The notes: a model not told the origin generated them from the sequence alone. 64,000 bases of DNA from Collinsella sp. An307 (GCF_002161805.1 NZ_NFIP01000004.1:146476-210475); one strand, 5' to 3'; shown: positions 1 to 9,783, counted from the first letter of the stretch. Program-made: numbers and translations.

Positions 1-695
1 TGCATGTCGTACTTGCCGAGCAACGCCACCGCCTCGTCCACCGTCGCGCAGCTATCGAGCATCATGCGGATGGCAGTCGTGGTGGTGATATCGACCTTGT
101 CGGTCTCTTGGTTGGTGGGCTCGGTGTCGATGAGCAGCACGCCCACGGCAAGGCCAGCCTCGTTGACGCCGTCGAGCGGCGCGTAGGGCGCGGCGAGCGC
201 CGTCAGGCTCGAGATGAGGTCCTCGGGCATCTTGTCCTCCCCGTAGCCAAGAAAGCCAAGGTTCACCATGGACACACTGGCGTAGCCGTCCGCCGGGTCC
301 GTTCGCACGAGCATGCCGGGCGAGTACTCGAGGTCAAAGTTGCGCCCAAAGATCGCGTCGCCCTCGGCCGTGGTGGCGTTAAAGGTCGAGCACGCAAGAT
401 CGGGCAGGTCGATGGTGATCGGCAGGCCCTTCATGATGCGGTTCACCACAAACTGGATGAGCTCGGCGTCGTTAGAGGCGCCGCCCTGCTCGATAAACGC
501 ATCGATACCGTAATCCCCGTCATAGGTCATGGTGTAGAGCGGATAGTCGTCGACCTTCTCGATCGAATTCAACGTAGCAAGCTCGTGGCCAAAGAGTGCA
601 AACACCGTAACAACGGCCGCAACGGCAAGCGCGACCACGGCGATCACAACACCCAGAACAATCTTTTTTGCCCTGCTCATAGGCTTTTTCTCCAT
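1..695 (-). CDS. Linear amide C-N hydrolase (choloylglycine hydrolase-like), 3' end missing
   Basis: Reading from the ATG at 695 gives about 231 residues before the window edge. Residues 10-35 are one hydrophobic segment after a Lys/Arg-rich start (signal or membrane anchor). The motif LACSTFNATT places a candidate nucleophile Cys near residue 102, followed by AIFGRNFDLEY and later PLDGVNEAGLAVG, the typical order in penicillin V acylase and bile salt hydrolase-like Ntn hydrolases. In that family the true N-terminal Cys is exposed by processing; here the long leader resembles the anchored acid-amidase-like branch. A strong purine-rich ribosome site (AGGAGGGG) precedes the start. Substrate (bile salt, acyl amide or beta-lactam) cannot be told. 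The gene is cut by the window edge, not visibly broken. Confidence 0.8.
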   Translation of the reverse strand, partial: MEKKPMSRAKKIVLGVVIAVVALAVAAVVTVFALFGHELATLNSIEKVDDYPLYTMTYDGDYGIDAFIEQGGASNDAELIQFVVNRIMKGLPITIDLPDLACSTFNATTAEGDAIFGRNFDLEYSPGMLVRTDPADGYASVSMVNLGFLGYGEDKMPEDLISSLTALAAPYAPLDGVNEAGLAVGVLLIDTEPTNQETDKVDITTTTAIRMMLDSCATVDEAVALLGKYDM

Positions 696-893
696 GAATC
701 CCCTCCTGTCTTTGATAGAGCGCGCCCCATGCTACCAGACCTCTTTCATGGTTTGACGTTTTTTACAATTTCGTCAACTAATAGGAGGCAACGGCAGAGT
801 CCGGTCGCCCTCCCCCAGGCGTGCAAAGCGGGGTATGCTATCCAACGAAACAATTGAGGCGCTCCGCGCAACACAAGAGAAGGGAATGCATCC

Positions 894-2408
894 ATGGACA
901 GCATCACCGGCAAGAACATTGCCTCGCTCAAAGACCTGCAGCGCCAGATCCGCACAAAGCGCTACCTCATGAGCGTGCTCGAGTTCGACGGCGAAACCGT
1001 CGCCCCCGCGAACGGCGCCGCCGCACGCGCCGAGGCGATGGGCGCGCTTGCGGGCGAGATGCACGAACTTTTGACGAGCGACGCCGCCGTAGAACTCGTC
1101 GCCGCGCTCGAGGAGAGCGCTGCGACCGAGGGCCTCGACCCTCAAACCGCCGCTGAGCTCCGCGTCTTTGCGCGCGACCAGCGCGAGGCGCGTGCCATCC
1201 CCACCGACGAGGAGATTGCCTGGAGCCGCCTCACGAGCGAGGCGAATGCCGTCTGGCACGATGCAAAGCAGGCGGACGATTGGGCATCCTTCGAGCCGTA
1301 CGTCGAGCGCATCGTCGAGACGCTCCGCCGTCGCGCCGCGCAGCTCGACCCCAGCCGTGACGCCTACGACGTCCTGCTCGACCAATACGAGCGCGGCATG
1401 GATACCGCTGCCTACGACGCGTTTTTTGCGCAGGTGAAAGAAAGCGTCGTCCCGCTCGTGCACGAGATTGCCGCTATGCCAGCGCCCGATCTCCCCTTCC
1501 GCACGGCGCATGTCGCCCGCCCTGTCCAGCTCGCTTTGTCGCGCGACCTGCTTGCGCTCGAGGGCCTCGACATGGCGGGCTGCGCGCTGGCCGAGGTCGA
1601 GCATCCGTTCTCGGACGGATTCGCCCCCGGCGACGTCCGCGTGACAACGCACATATACGAAAACGATGCGCTCTCCAATGTCTTCTCCATCCTGCATGAG
1701 GGCGGCCACGCTATCTACGAGCAGAACGTCGATCCTGCCTACGCGTGGACCTGCCTTGACGAGGGCACCTCGATGGGCATCCACGAGAGCCAGAGCCGCC
1801 TCTTTGAAAACATCATCGGCCGCTCGCGTGCCTTTGCCGGTCCGCTCCTTGGCGTGCTGCGCGCGCACGCGCCCGAGGTCTACGGCGAGGTGACCGAGGA
1901 CGACCTTTACCGTGCGGCCAACCTCGCCCACCCGCAGCTCATCCGCATGGAGGCCGACGAGCTCACCTATCCGCTCCATATCATGGTGCGCTACGACATC
2001 GAGCGGGCGCTTTTTGCCGGCGAGGCCCGCGTGGCAGACATCCCCACGCTCTGGCGCGACCTCATGAAGAGCTATCTGGGTGTGGACGTACCCAACGACA
2101 CCCTCGGCTGCTTGCAGGACACGCACTGGTCGGGTGGCAGCTTTGGCTATTTCCCAAGCTATGCCCTCGGCAGCGCCTACGGCGCCCAGTACGTCGACGC
2201 CATGGCCCGCGCAGGTATTGACGTGGACGCGGCCTGCGCGGCGGGCGACTTGGCGCCGGTGCGCGGTTGGCTTTGCGAGAACATCTGGCGCTGGGGCCGC
2301 TCCAAGGACGCACCCGAGCTCATCCGCGACTCCTGCGGGGCGCCCTTTGACGCCACGTATTACTGCAACTACTTGGTGAAGAAGTTCACCGAGCTGTACG
2401 GCCTCTAA
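894..2408 (+). CDS. M32 family metallocarboxypeptidase (carboxypeptidase Taq type)
   Basis: A 504-residue soluble protein, the usual length for M32. HEGGH at residues 268-272 is the HExxH zinc site and HESQSR from residue 297 supplies the third ligand. ELTYPLHIMVRYDIERAL and the C-terminal LGCLQDTHWSGGSFGYFPSY block are also M32 hallmarks. It removes C-terminal amino acids from peptides in the cytoplasm; there is no signal peptide. The gene is monocistronic, divergent from the hydrolase at 1-695 and convergent with xfp, with a shared terminator hairpin between the 3' ends. Confidence 0.93.
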   Translation: MDSITGKNIASLKDLQRQIRTKRYLMSVLEFDGETVAPANGAAARAEAMGALAGEMHELLTSDAAVELVAALEESAATEGLDPQTAAELRVFARDQREARAIPTDEEIAWSRLTSEANAVWHDAKQADDWASFEPYVERIVETLRRRAAQLDPSRDAYDVLLDQYERGMDTAAYDAFFAQVKESVVPLVHEIAAMPAPDLPFRTAHVARPVQLALSRDLLALEGLDMAGCALAEVEHPFSDGFAPGDVRVTTHIYENDALSNVFSILHEGGHAIYEQNVDPAYAWTCLDEGTSMGIHESQSRLFENIIGRSRAFAGPLLGVLRAHAPEVYGEVTEDDLYRAANLAHPQLIRMEADELTYPLHIMVRYDIERALFAGEARVADIPTLWRDLMKSYLGVDVPNDTLGCLQDTHWSGGSFGYFPSYALGSAYGAQYVDAMARAGIDVDAACAAGDLAPVRGWLCENIWRWGRSKDAPELIRDSCGAPFDATYYCNYLVKKFTELYGL

Positions 2409-2591
2409 GAAATATGCGGCCGCAGCCGACTTAGTCACGGTTTTTGGGCCATCTCTCAAGTAGCCAAGGCGTATCGGATGCTCGCCGCAAGTCGCCTACC
2501 TGCGCAAACGAGAATGGGGCAAGCGGGGCCTACTCACAAGGGACGCGTTTTGCCGTGACTATGTCCTCTCATGCCCCCATTTCAACCCAAA

Positions 2592-2628
2592 GCGCCGCCC
2601 GCTGCATCCTCTTGACAGCGGGCGGCGC
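2592..2628. terminator. Bidirectional terminator hairpin between M32 peptidase and xfp
   Basis: A perfect 13-bp GC stem (2592-2604 with 2616-2628) has an 11-nt loop and is followed on the + strand by a T-rich stretch. It sits between two convergent genes, so it can serve both. Confidence 0.8.
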
Positions 2629-2650
2629 CCCTCATTTATTTGCTGCTCGT

Positions 2651-5203
2651 CTACTCGTTGTCACCCGCGGTCATCTGGGTGGCAGAGAGACCGGAGGCGG
2701 CGTCCGCCTCGGTTGCAGCGCGCGCATCGGGCCACACCCAGTCGGTAAAGGCGGGGTGATCGTAGCCCTCCTCCACGGCAAAGCGGAAGGCCTCCTCACG
2801 GAAGGCGTCCCACGCCTCGGCCTGTGCGGTGTGCGCAGAGGTGCTGGCAGCGACATCCACCAGGCGCAGGGCCTCGGCCGCGAGCGCCCAGCGGTCCATG
2901 TCGTTCAGACGCAGCATGTCAAACGGCGTGGTCGTGGAGCCCTTTTCCTCGTAGCCGTGCACGCACCACGCGTCGTGGCCGGGGCGCGCCCAGACAAGAC
3001 GGCGGATGGTGCCCGCGTAGGCATGGAAGCAGAAGAGCACGGGGCGGGAGCCGTCGCCAAAGAACTCGACGAAGCGCTCGTCAGAGATGGCGCGGTCGTT
3101 CTCGCAGGCGTTCTGGATCTTAAGGAGATCGGCCACGTTCACGAACCAGACCTTGATGCCCTGCTCGCGCAGCAGGTCTACCGCGGCGAGCGCCTCGAGC
3201 GTGGGCACGTCGCCACAGGTGGCGATCACGAGGTCCGCCTCATCGAGCGAAGACGCGGTGGATGCCCACTCCCAGACCGCAAGGCCCTCTTCAAGCTCGG
3301 CCTTTGCATCATCGACCGTGATAAACGTTGGCGCGGGCTGCTTGCCACAGAAGATGGCGTTCACACAGTCGGTCGAGGCGTAGGCACGCTCGGCAACCGC
3401 GAGCGCCATGTTGGCGTCGCAGGGATAGTAGGCGTTGACGATATGCGTGTCGTTGGCCTTGTTGAGGAGCAGGTCGATGAAGCCCGGGTCCTGATGGCTG
3501 AAACCGTTGTGGTCCTGACGCCAGACGTGGCTGGACAGCAGGATGTTGAGGCCGGCGATGGGCGCGCGCCACGGAATCTCGCGCTTGGTGGCCTCGAGCC
3601 ACTTGCAGTGCTGGTTCACCATGGAGTCGACCACGTGCACGAAGCTCTCGTAGCTCGACCAGACGCCGTGGCGACCGGTGAGCACATAGCCTTCGAGGAA
3701 GCCCTCGCACTGGTGCTCGGAGAGCTGCTCGATCACCTTGCCCTGGGGCGCCAGCAGCTCGTCGTTGGCCTCGTCGGCATAAGCGTCGCCCGCCTCCCAC
3801 TGCTTCTTGGTGACCTGATAGGCGTCCTGCAGGCGGTTCGACGCAGTCTCATCCGGGCCGAAGATGCGGAAGTTATCGGGGTTGGCCGCGAGCACGTCGG
3901 CCGTATAGGCACCAAAGACGCGCGCCGCCTCGGTCTGGCCGTAACCGTGACCGCGCTCTGCCACCGGCACTTCGTGGGCGTGGATGTCGGGGAGGTTGAG
4001 GTCCTCACGCACGCGACCGCCGTTGGCGTTGGGGTTGGCACCGATGCGCAGGTCGCCCGTGGGCATCCAGTCCGTCACCTCGGGGCGAATCTGCCCCTCC
4101 GGTGTGAAGAGCTCCTCGGGGCCGTAGGAGCGCAGCCAGTCACGCAGCACGCGGAAGTGCTCGTGGGTGTCCTTGGCGCTTGCCAGCGGCACCTGGTGCG
4201 CGCGCCAGGAGTCCTCGGTCTTCTTGCCGTCGATGGTCTTGGGGCAGGTCCAGCCCTTGGGCGTGCGGAACACGATCATGGGGTAGACCGGGCGCGTGAC
4301 CTCCTCGCCCGCAGCGACCTGGGCGGCGGCGTGCTCCTTGATGGTGCAGATCTTGGCAAAGACCTCCTCCAAAAGCGCCGCAAAACGCACGTGGATGGAC
4401 TCGTGGCTCTCGTCATCAAAACCGGCGACAAAGATGTGCGGCTCGTAGCCCATGCCCTCGAAGAACTTGGTGAGCTCCTCGTCGCTGATGCGTGCGAGGA
4501 TGGTGGGGTTGGCGATTTTGTAACCGTTCAGATGCAGGATCGGCAGCACGATGCCGTCGGTCGCGGGGTTCACGAGCTTGTTGGACTGCCAGCTTGTGGC
4601 GAGAGGGCCCGTCTCGGCCTCGCCGTCGCCCACCACGGCCACCGCGAGCAGGCTGGGGTTGTCGAGCACCGCGCCGTAAGCATGGGAGAGCGTGTAGCCG
4701 AGCTCACCGCCCTCGTGGATGGAGCCGGGGGTTTCGGGCGCAAAGTGGCTGGGAATGCCACCGGGATAAGAGAACTGGCGGAAGAACTTCTCGAGGCCGG
4801 CCTCGTCATTGGTGATGTCAGGGCGAATCTCGCGATAGGTACCGTCGAGCAGGCTCTGCGCGGTGCCGGCCGGGCCGCCGTGACCGGGGCCCATGAGGAA
4901 GATAGTGTTCTGGCCGTGATCGGCAATGAGGCGGTTCACGTGGCCAAAGAGGAAGTTGATACCCGGCGTGGTGCCCCAGTGGCCCACGAGACGGTGCTTG
5001 ACGTCGGCGCGGCCAAAATCGCGCGGCTCACCGGTTTTGGCGTCCGGGTAGTCGGCGCGCATGAGCGGGTTGGAGCGCAGGTAGATCTGGCCGACGGACA
5101 GGTAGTTGGACGCGCGCCAGTAGCGCTCGACACCGGCGAGCTCGGCAGCGGAAACATCGCCGCTTCCGCGGTTCCAAGGCGTCCCGATTACCGGATGAGA
5201 CAT
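2651..5203 (-). CDS. xfp: Xylulose-5-phosphate/fructose-6-phosphate phosphoketolase
   Basis: An 850-residue TPP enzyme, slightly longer than the usual 790-825. It begins with the typical [14 protein letters not shown] block. The TPP site is visible as GPGHGGPA, then [15 protein letters not shown] and [25 protein letters not shown] lies in the second half. It splits xylulose 5-phosphate (or fructose 6-phosphate) with phosphate into acetyl phosphate and glyceraldehyde 3-phosphate (or erythrose 4-phosphate). The start ATG has an AGGAG site (GATAGGAGTGCC). Upstream are two AAAACGTTTT palindromes and a 21-bp-spaced GTGAACGG repeat shared with the PTS, isomerase and lacI promoters in this window. 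This ties it to pentose use rather than purely housekeeping metabolism. Confidence 0.95.
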   Translation of the reverse strand: MSHPVIGTPWNRGSGDVSAAELAGVERYWRASNYLSVGQIYLRSNPLMRADYPDAKTGEPRDFGRADVKHRLVGHWGTTPGINFLFGHVNRLIADHGQNTIFLMGPGHGGPAGTAQSLLDGTYREIRPDITNDEAGLEKFFRQFSYPGGIPSHFAPETPGSIHEGGELGYTLSHAYGAVLDNPSLLAVAVVGDGEAETGPLATSWQSNKLVNPATDGIVLPILHLNGYKIANPTILARISDEELTKFFEGMGYEPHIFVAGFDDESHESIHVRFAALLEEVFAKICTIKEHAAAQVAAGEEVTRPVYPMIVFRTPKGWTCPKTIDGKKTEDSWRAHQVPLASAKDTHEHFRVLRDWLRSYGPEELFTPEGQIRPEVTDWMPTGDLRIGANPNANGGRVREDLNLPDIHAHEVPVAERGHGYGQTEAARVFGAYTADVLAANPDNFRIFGPDETASNRLQDAYQVTKKQWEAGDAYADEANDELLAPQGKVIEQLSEHQCEGFLEGYVLTGRHGVWSSYESFVHVVDSMVNQHCKWLEATKREIPWRAPIAGLNILLSSHVWRQDHNGFSHQDPGFIDLLLNKANDTHIVNAYYPCDANMALAVAERAYASTDCVNAIFCGKQPAPTFITVDDAKAELEEGLAVWEWASTASSLDEADLVIATCGDVPTLEALAAVDLLREQGIKVWFVNVADLLKIQNACENDRAISDERFVEFFGDGSRPVLFCFHAYAGTIRRLVWARPGHDAWCVHGYEEKGSTTTPFDMLRLNDMDRWALAAEALRLVDVAASTSAHTAQAEAWDAFREEAFRFAVEEGYDHPAFTDWVWPDARAATEADAASGLSATQMTAGDNE

Positions 5204-5265
5204 AAGGCACTCCTATCTGCTTTTGGGGTCGAGTGCGGCCGCACGCCGCTCGTTTTGCTGAAAGC

Positions 5266-5313
5266 AGTATAGGTGATAAAACGTTTTAGCATTGTTAACA
5301 AAACGTTTTTGTT
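5266..5313 (-). promoter_or_regulatory. xfp promoter with two LacI-type palindromes
   Basis: On the minus strand a -10 box TATACT (5266-5271) lies just downstream of the perfect palindrome TAAAACGTTTTA (5277-5288). A second palindrome AAAACGTTTT (5300-5309) lies 22 bp upstream, centre to centre. The first would sit in the -10/-35 spacer, a repression position. A central CG is typical of LacI/GalR operators. The neighbouring lacI (5422-6441) is the obvious candidate ligand, by inference. Confidence 0.65.
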
Positions 5314-5344
5314 TCAGAATCCGTAAATGTTTGGCAATTTATCC

Positions 5345-5375
5345 GGTGAACGGTAGGAAAACGCGTATGAACGGT
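5345..5375 (-). promoter_or_regulatory. 21-bp-spaced direct repeat GGTGAACGGT/TATGAACGGT upstream of xfp
   Basis: Written on the + strand, the two GAACGGT cores start at 5348 and 5369, exactly 21 bp apart. The pair lies 142 bp upstream of the xfp start. Three other copies of this arrangement occur in the window at 9857, 24383 and 25823. Confidence 0.65.
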
Positions 5376-5421
5376 GTTTGCTTAGATTGTGACAGGAGTA
5401 GGGCGAACCTCCTGTGCGCTG

Positions 5422-6441
5422 CTACCGCTGCTGCACCGAATCGCGCTCAACCAGACGGGGCTCGAGCAGGCGCGTCTCCGCCTCGACATCCTCGGGCGCG
5501 GCGGCATCTAGGCGACGCACGATAAGGGCGAGCGCCTCCTCCGCAAGAACCGCAACGTCCTGGTCGATGGCGGTAAGCGCCGGCTCGAACAGAGAGTCTG
5601 CCGCCGAATTGTCGTAACTCACCACCGAGTAATCGCGCGGAACACGGCACCCCTCCTCATACAGGCGCTTGAGCAGGCCGAGCGCGATGTTGTCGGAACT
5701 CGCAAAGACCGCCGTGGCGTCGGTTGCGGTAATACCAGCCGCGGCCTCGTAGGCATCGGGGATGTAGTAGTCGCTGTCAAAGACCAGACTCTCGTCAAAC
5801 GGCACGTCGAACTCATCGAGCGCCCTGCGGTACCCCTCGAGACGATGGCGGCCCGTGTTGGACCGGGAAGCATTCACGATGCAGGCGATGCGGCGGTGGC
5901 CGTGCTCGAGCAGGTGGCGGGTCGCCATGTACCCACCGAGCTCGTTGTCGAATAGCACCTTGTCGCAGGCGGCGTCATCGAGCACGCGGTCGATCATCAC
6001 GTAGGGAACGGGAAGGGCCGCTATGCGCTCAGGAAGGTCCTCGCCGCCCTCGGTCTGGTTGCCCAAAACGATAAAGAGCCCCTCTACCCCGCGGTTGACG
6101 AGCGTGGAGAGCAGCTCGATGTCGTTGACGGCAAGGTCGTCAGACGTGGTGATAAACAGGGCAAAACCGCGCTCGCGGCAGCGCTGCTCGAGGTTTTTCG
6201 CCAGACGTGAGAAGAAGCGGCTCTCGATGTTCGGAACGATAAGGCCCAGGGTGTTCGAGCGCTGCGTCACGAGGCTTCGGGCGATCTGGTTGGGCACGTA
6301 GTGTTTGGCGGCGGCGATGGCCTTGATGCGGCGGCGGTTCTCCTCCGTGATGCGGCACGGCCGGTTGTTAAGCACCAGAGATACCGTCGAGACGGAAAGC
6401 CCCGCCTCGCGTGCAATCTCTTTAAGCGTTACCTTGGGCAC
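5422..6441 (-). CDS. LacI family transcriptional regulator
   Basis: 339 residues from a GTG start with an AGGGGAGGT ribosome site. Residues 1-60 form a LacI helix-turn-helix (VTLKEIAREAGLSVSTVS) and hinge; the rest is the periplasmic-binding-like sugar domain (TLGLIVPNIESRFFSRLA, VMIDRVLDD, VVSYDNSAADS). It lies upstream of xfp in the same direction, with two palindromic operators in between. It probably represses xfp and perhaps the isomerase operon, which has a related AAACGTTT site. The effector is unknown. Confidence 0.88.
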   Translation of the reverse strand: MPKVTLKEIAREAGLSVSTVSLVLNNRPCRITEENRRRIKAIAAAKHYVPNQIARSLVTQRSNTLGLIVPNIESRFFSRLAKNLEQRCRERGFALFITTSDDLAVNDIELLSTLVNRGVEGLFIVLGNQTEGGEDLPERIAALPVPYVMIDRVLDDAACDKVLFDNELGGYMATRHLLEHGHRRIACIVNASRSNTGRHRLEGYRRALDEFDVPFDESLVFDSDYYIPDAYEAAAGITATDATAVFASSDNIALGLLKRLYEEGCRVPRDYSVVSYDNSAADSLFEPALTAIDQDVAVLAEEALALIVRRLDAAAPEDVEAETRLLEPRLVERDSVQQR

Positions 6442-6553
6442 CGCCGACCTCCCCTATCGCTTTGATCTCACTCCACGGTACCACGAATGACGACGCGCGC
6501 GGTCGCGAGATATGAGGTTGGCAGCGAGCGTTTCTGCTTCGTGCGGGGCATGC

Positions 6554-6738
6554 TGGTCAAATTACCCCGTGAGAGGGCATTCGACTGAACCTAACGCAGC
6601 CCTAGAAGACCATTTGATGTCGCTTTGCACCGATCTTCTGCAAAAAGGGCCGGATCTTTGCCCGCCGACAACCCGCGACAGCAGTCCCCGGCGGTAAACA
6701 ACCAGGGCGCAATGCCCCCTCGCGGGGCAATTTGACCA
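6554..6738. repeat. 185-bp element bounded by 28-bp inverted repeats
   Basis: The left arm 6554-6581 (starts TGGTCAAATTACCCCG) matches the reverse complement of 6711-6738 at 25 of 28 positions. The interior has no open frame of note. The shape fits a small non-autonomous element or a structured transcript; no clear target duplication is seen. Confidence 0.6.
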
Positions 6739-6758
6739 AATCTGGTTCCATGAACAAA

Positions 6759-6792
6759 GAGGAGCCGCTGGGAATGTTCCCGACGGCTCCTC
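6759..6792 (-). terminator. Terminator of the DUF4038 gene
   Basis: GAGGAGCCG (6759-6767) pairs with CGGCTCCTC (6784-6792) around a GGGAA/TTCCC inner stem. On the minus strand it is followed by TTTGTT. It lies 50 bp past the stop of the gene ending at 6843. Confidence 0.8.
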
Positions 6793-6842
6793 CAAGCAGG
6801 TTTTATGTCGCCAGCCCACAGGGCAGGCTTAGCTGATAGACG

Positions 6843-8141
6843 CTACGCGACCGGTTCCAGCACGATGAGCGCGTCCGCGCAGAAGGGATGTTGTGCCACG
6901 CGAGTGGCGCCATCCCCAACCGTGACCGGCAGATGCGCGATGCGCTTCTGGGCGAGGTCGATGGCACGGGCCGTATAGCCCTCGAGCGCCACGCCGAGCT
7001 TGAGCGCCGTCGCGCGGGGCAGATAGGCCAAATACGTCGGGCGCTCCGCCTCGTTATGCGCGACGCGAATCTGCTCGCGGTCGTCTGCAAGCTCATCCTG
7101 CGCCGGCACAAGCGTGCGGCAGCCAAGCGCATCGAGCAGAGGCTCAATCATGCCAAAGTCCCACACACCTGGCAGCTGCAGGGCCTCCTGCCAGCGGAAA
7201 GGCGCGTCAAAGCCCTCGCCGAGGACCGATCCTTGACTCTGCGACGTCTGCCAGTTCCAGATGCCGTGGGCACCGTAAGTCACACCCGCGGTCGCACCGG
7301 CGAGGATGCCCGCCCATGCAGAGGCACGGCAGTTCTCGTCGTTGAAACGTACGTACACGTGGCGGCTCGCGCCCATCATCTCGTAGCAGGGCTCGGAGTT
7401 GATAAGCGGCTTTTTGGGGTAGTTTGCACGGAAGTCCTCCGGGAGCTTCCACGCCTCGTCCTGAGCAAGCGCGTTGTGGCCGGGCTGGTACATATAGAAG
7501 TCCAGGCGGTCGATGAACTGCTCGGGGATGGTGCGATTCGCGCGGTTGATGTGCATGGTGCGCAGGCGCGTGGGCGCAAGCTCGCACACAGTCGCGAGGG
7601 CCGCCTCGTAATACGGCAGACACTCGTCTGCCTTCCAGTCCGTGTCGCCCGTCACCACGTACACGGGGTCAAACTCGTCGAGGTGCTCGACCACGCGGCG
7701 CACATGGCGCTCCACCTCATCGAGCGGCATCGTCGAGGCGCCGGTACGCTCGGCAATCGCGGCGCCCCAAGTACCGGGCACGTAGTTGCACCACATAAGC
7801 ACAAGCGCCGGGCGAATGCCGTGCTCGACCGCCATGCGGCACATCTCGCGAGCGCGCTCCCAGTATGCGAGGTTGGGCTGTCCCCAGTCAAAGACGGTGC
7901 CGTCCTCGCTGGCGTACGGATAGATACCGAGGTCCGGGCGGCAGCGGTCCCACTGCGGCAAGGAGTTGACCTGCAGTGTATTGATGCCCTGCTCGGCACG
8001 GCGGGCGAGATAGTAGTCCCAATCCTCGAGCGTGATGCTCGTGAACGCGCTCCAGCAGGTATCCGCCAGCCAGAACCAGGGCTTGCCGTCGCACAGGAAC
8101 CCGTCGCCCTTCTCGTTTACCGTGAGCGTCCCCAAAGCCAT
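6843..8141 (-). CDS. DUF4038 apiosidase-like glycoside hydrolase (GH140 type)
   Basis: 432 residues. The N-terminus (GDGFLCDGKPWFWLADTCWSA) and the QGINTLQVNSLPQWD block are typical of the DUF4038/apiosidase-like TIM barrel. FDPVYVVTGDTDWK and KPLINSEPCYE are candidates for the strand-end catalytic carboxylates. Characterised GH140 members remove apiose from rhamnogalacturonan II; whether this one takes apiose is inference. There is no signal peptide, so the substrate must be imported. It follows the PTS EIIBC gene in the same direction with a 127-bp gap. That suggests uptake followed by cytoplasmic cleavage. Confidence 0.75.
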   Translation of the reverse strand: MALGTLTVNEKGDGFLCDGKPWFWLADTCWSAFTSITLEDWDYYLARRAEQGINTLQVNSLPQWDRCRPDLGIYPYASEDGTVFDWGQPNLAYWERAREMCRMAVEHGIRPALVLMWCNYVPGTWGAAIAERTGASTMPLDEVERHVRRVVEHLDEFDPVYVVTGDTDWKADECLPYYEAALATVCELAPTRLRTMHINRANRTIPEQFIDRLDFYMYQPGHNALAQDEAWKLPEDFRANYPKKPLINSEPCYEMMGASRHVYVRFNDENCRASAWAGILAGATAGVTYGAHGIWNWQTSQSQGSVLGEGFDAPFRWQEALQLPGVWDFGMIEPLLDALGCRTLVPAQDELADDREQIRVAHNEAERPTYLAYLPRATALKLGVALEGYTARAIDLAQKRIAHLPVTVGDGATRVAQHPFCADALIVLEPVA

Positions 8142-8268
8142 GACGTCTGTCCTCTCTTGTCCCGAAATACCGCGCTCAATAAGAGCAAACCGGGCGCACG
8201 GTCAGGACGACCCGCGCACCCGGCGACTAACCTACATGGGATATACCCGTGTGGAGTGTGGAGGTCGC

Positions 8269-9723
8269 TTACGCGCCGATGAGCTCGGCCTCGTCCTCGT
8301 CCTCCATCTCGGCCAGCTCCTCCTTGGTGAAGCCGGTGAGGAAGACCACGATGGCGGCGACCACGAAGGACACGGCCATACCGATGACGGCAGCGATGAC
8401 GTTCCACTGGCCGCCCTGCAGGTAGTTCAAGATGACCATGAAGTTGGAGGAACCGCCAGCCATGTAGTAGGTGACGCCGAGGATGCCGGAGAGCACCGCG
8501 CCGATGGCGCCGCCGATGAACATACCGAGCATGGTGCGGCGGAAGCGCATAAGGATGCCGAAGAGGGCGGGCTCGGTCACGCCGCCGGCAATGGCGGAGA
8601 TGACGTAGCCGAGGGCGAGGCCCTTCTCGTCCTTATTCTTCATGCGCAGGAACGCACCGAAGGCGCAGCCCCACACCGCGGTCATGGCGCAGTTGGTGGA
8701 GACGAAGACGAACGGGTCGTAGCCAGCAGCGATGATCTGTACCTGAGCGATCATGATGACGGGCATGTGCATGCCGGCGACCACGAAGAGCTGCCAGAAG
8801 GCGCCGAGGACAGCCATGACCACAAAGATGCCGATGCCACCGAGGTCAGCAAGGCCAAAGAGCGCGTTGGCAACGAGGTTGCCGAGCTCGCCGCCAATGG
8901 GGGCGAGGATGATGAGCGCGATAGGCACGACCACGATCATGGTGCAGAACGGGGTGAAGACCGTGGAGAGCGTGTCGGGCATGATCTTCTTGAAGAACTT
9001 CTCCACGAAGTAGAGCACCGGGATGGTGAGGATGATCGGCAGCACCGTCTGGCTGTAGTTGGCAGCAGTGATCTGGATGCCGTAGACGCTCACGATGCCC
9101 GTCGGGTCGGCGGAAGCCGCGGAGACAATGCTCGGGGCGATCATGAGGCCGCCGGTGAGCATGCCGAGGACCGGGCTTGCGCCGATCTTCTTAGCGGCAG
9201 CGTAGCCGAGGTAGATGGGCAGGAAGTAGAACGTTGCCTCGTAGAGGGTCGTGTAGAAGAACGTGTAGGTCGGGTCGGTCTCCGAGATGACGTTCAGAAG
9301 CTGCGGACCCAGGATGACCGCAAAGGTGCGGAACAGACCGCCGGCCATGAGCAGCGGGATGAGCTGTGTCATGGAGCCGGACAGGTAGTCGAGGATGATG
9401 CCCGGGATCTGCTTGAGGGTGATCTTCTCCTTGGGCGCGTCGAGGTTCTCGTCAACCGCGGCGCCACGCGTGACACCGGAGATGGCGACGAACTCGTCGA
9501 GCACCTTCGGCACGTTCTGACCGATGATGACCTGAAGCTGGGTGCCGGCAAACTGTGCACCGAGCACGCCCTTGACCTTCTTGATCTTCTCGATGTCAGC
9601 GAGGTTGTTGTCCTTGAGCGTGAGACGCAGACGCGTCATGCAGTTGGTTGCGGTCGTGACGTTGGCCGCACCTCCTACGAGCTCAAGGACGTTTTCGGCG
9701 ATTTGCCTGTTGTCAATTGCCAT
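8269..9723 (-). CDS. PTS EIIBC permease, glucose/beta-glucoside family
   Basis: 484 residues from the ATG at 9723, chosen because GGGAGGGG lies just upstream; a longer reading is not needed. Residues 1-90 are EIIB with the phosphocysteine in TNCMTRLR. Residues about 110-470 are EIIC with around ten hydrophobic segments and the GITEPA-like motif GVTEPALFGIL. No EIIA domain is attached, so a separate EIIA must serve it. It probably imports and phosphorylates a glycoside destined for the DUF4038 enzyme downstream. Its control region holds a palindrome and the 21-bp-spaced repeat. Confidence 0.92.
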   Translation of the reverse strand: MAIDNRQIAENVLELVGGAANVTTATNCMTRLRLTLKDNNLADIEKIKKVKGVLGAQFAGTQLQVIIGQNVPKVLDEFVAISGVTRGAAVDENLDAPKEKITLKQIPGIILDYLSGSMTQLIPLLMAGGLFRTFAVILGPQLLNVISETDPTYTFFYTTLYEATFYFLPIYLGYAAAKKIGASPVLGMLTGGLMIAPSIVSAASADPTGIVSVYGIQITAANYSQTVLPIILTIPVLYFVEKFFKKIMPDTLSTVFTPFCTMIVVVPIALIILAPIGGELGNLVANALFGLADLGGIGIFVVMAVLGAFWQLFVVAGMHMPVIMIAQVQIIAAGYDPFVFVSTNCAMTAVWGCAFGAFLRMKNKDEKGLALGYVISAIAGGVTEPALFGILMRFRRTMLGMFIGGAIGAVLSGILGVTYYMAGGSSNFMVILNYLQGGQWNVIAAVIGMAVSFVVAAIVVFLTGFTKEELAEMEDEDEAELIGA

Positions 9724-9783
9724 GGGGTCCCCTCCCATTGCCGTGACCAAGTTGCCGTCCTGCACATCTTGGTCGTTCCTACC

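Larger units (their letters stand above)
6442..6842. other. 401-bp intergenic stretch with inverted-repeat element and terminator
   Basis: No credible gene is visible. It holds a pair of 28-bp inverted repeats 129 bp apart (6554-6581, 6711-6738) and the terminator of the gene at 6843. Confidence 0.7.

Noticed and set aside
2444..5272. Very long open frame opposite xfp
   Set aside because: Shadow of the phosphoketolase gene; high GC keeps antisense frames open. The same holds for long frames opposite 894-2408, 8269-9723, 14333-16594 and 45700-48462.
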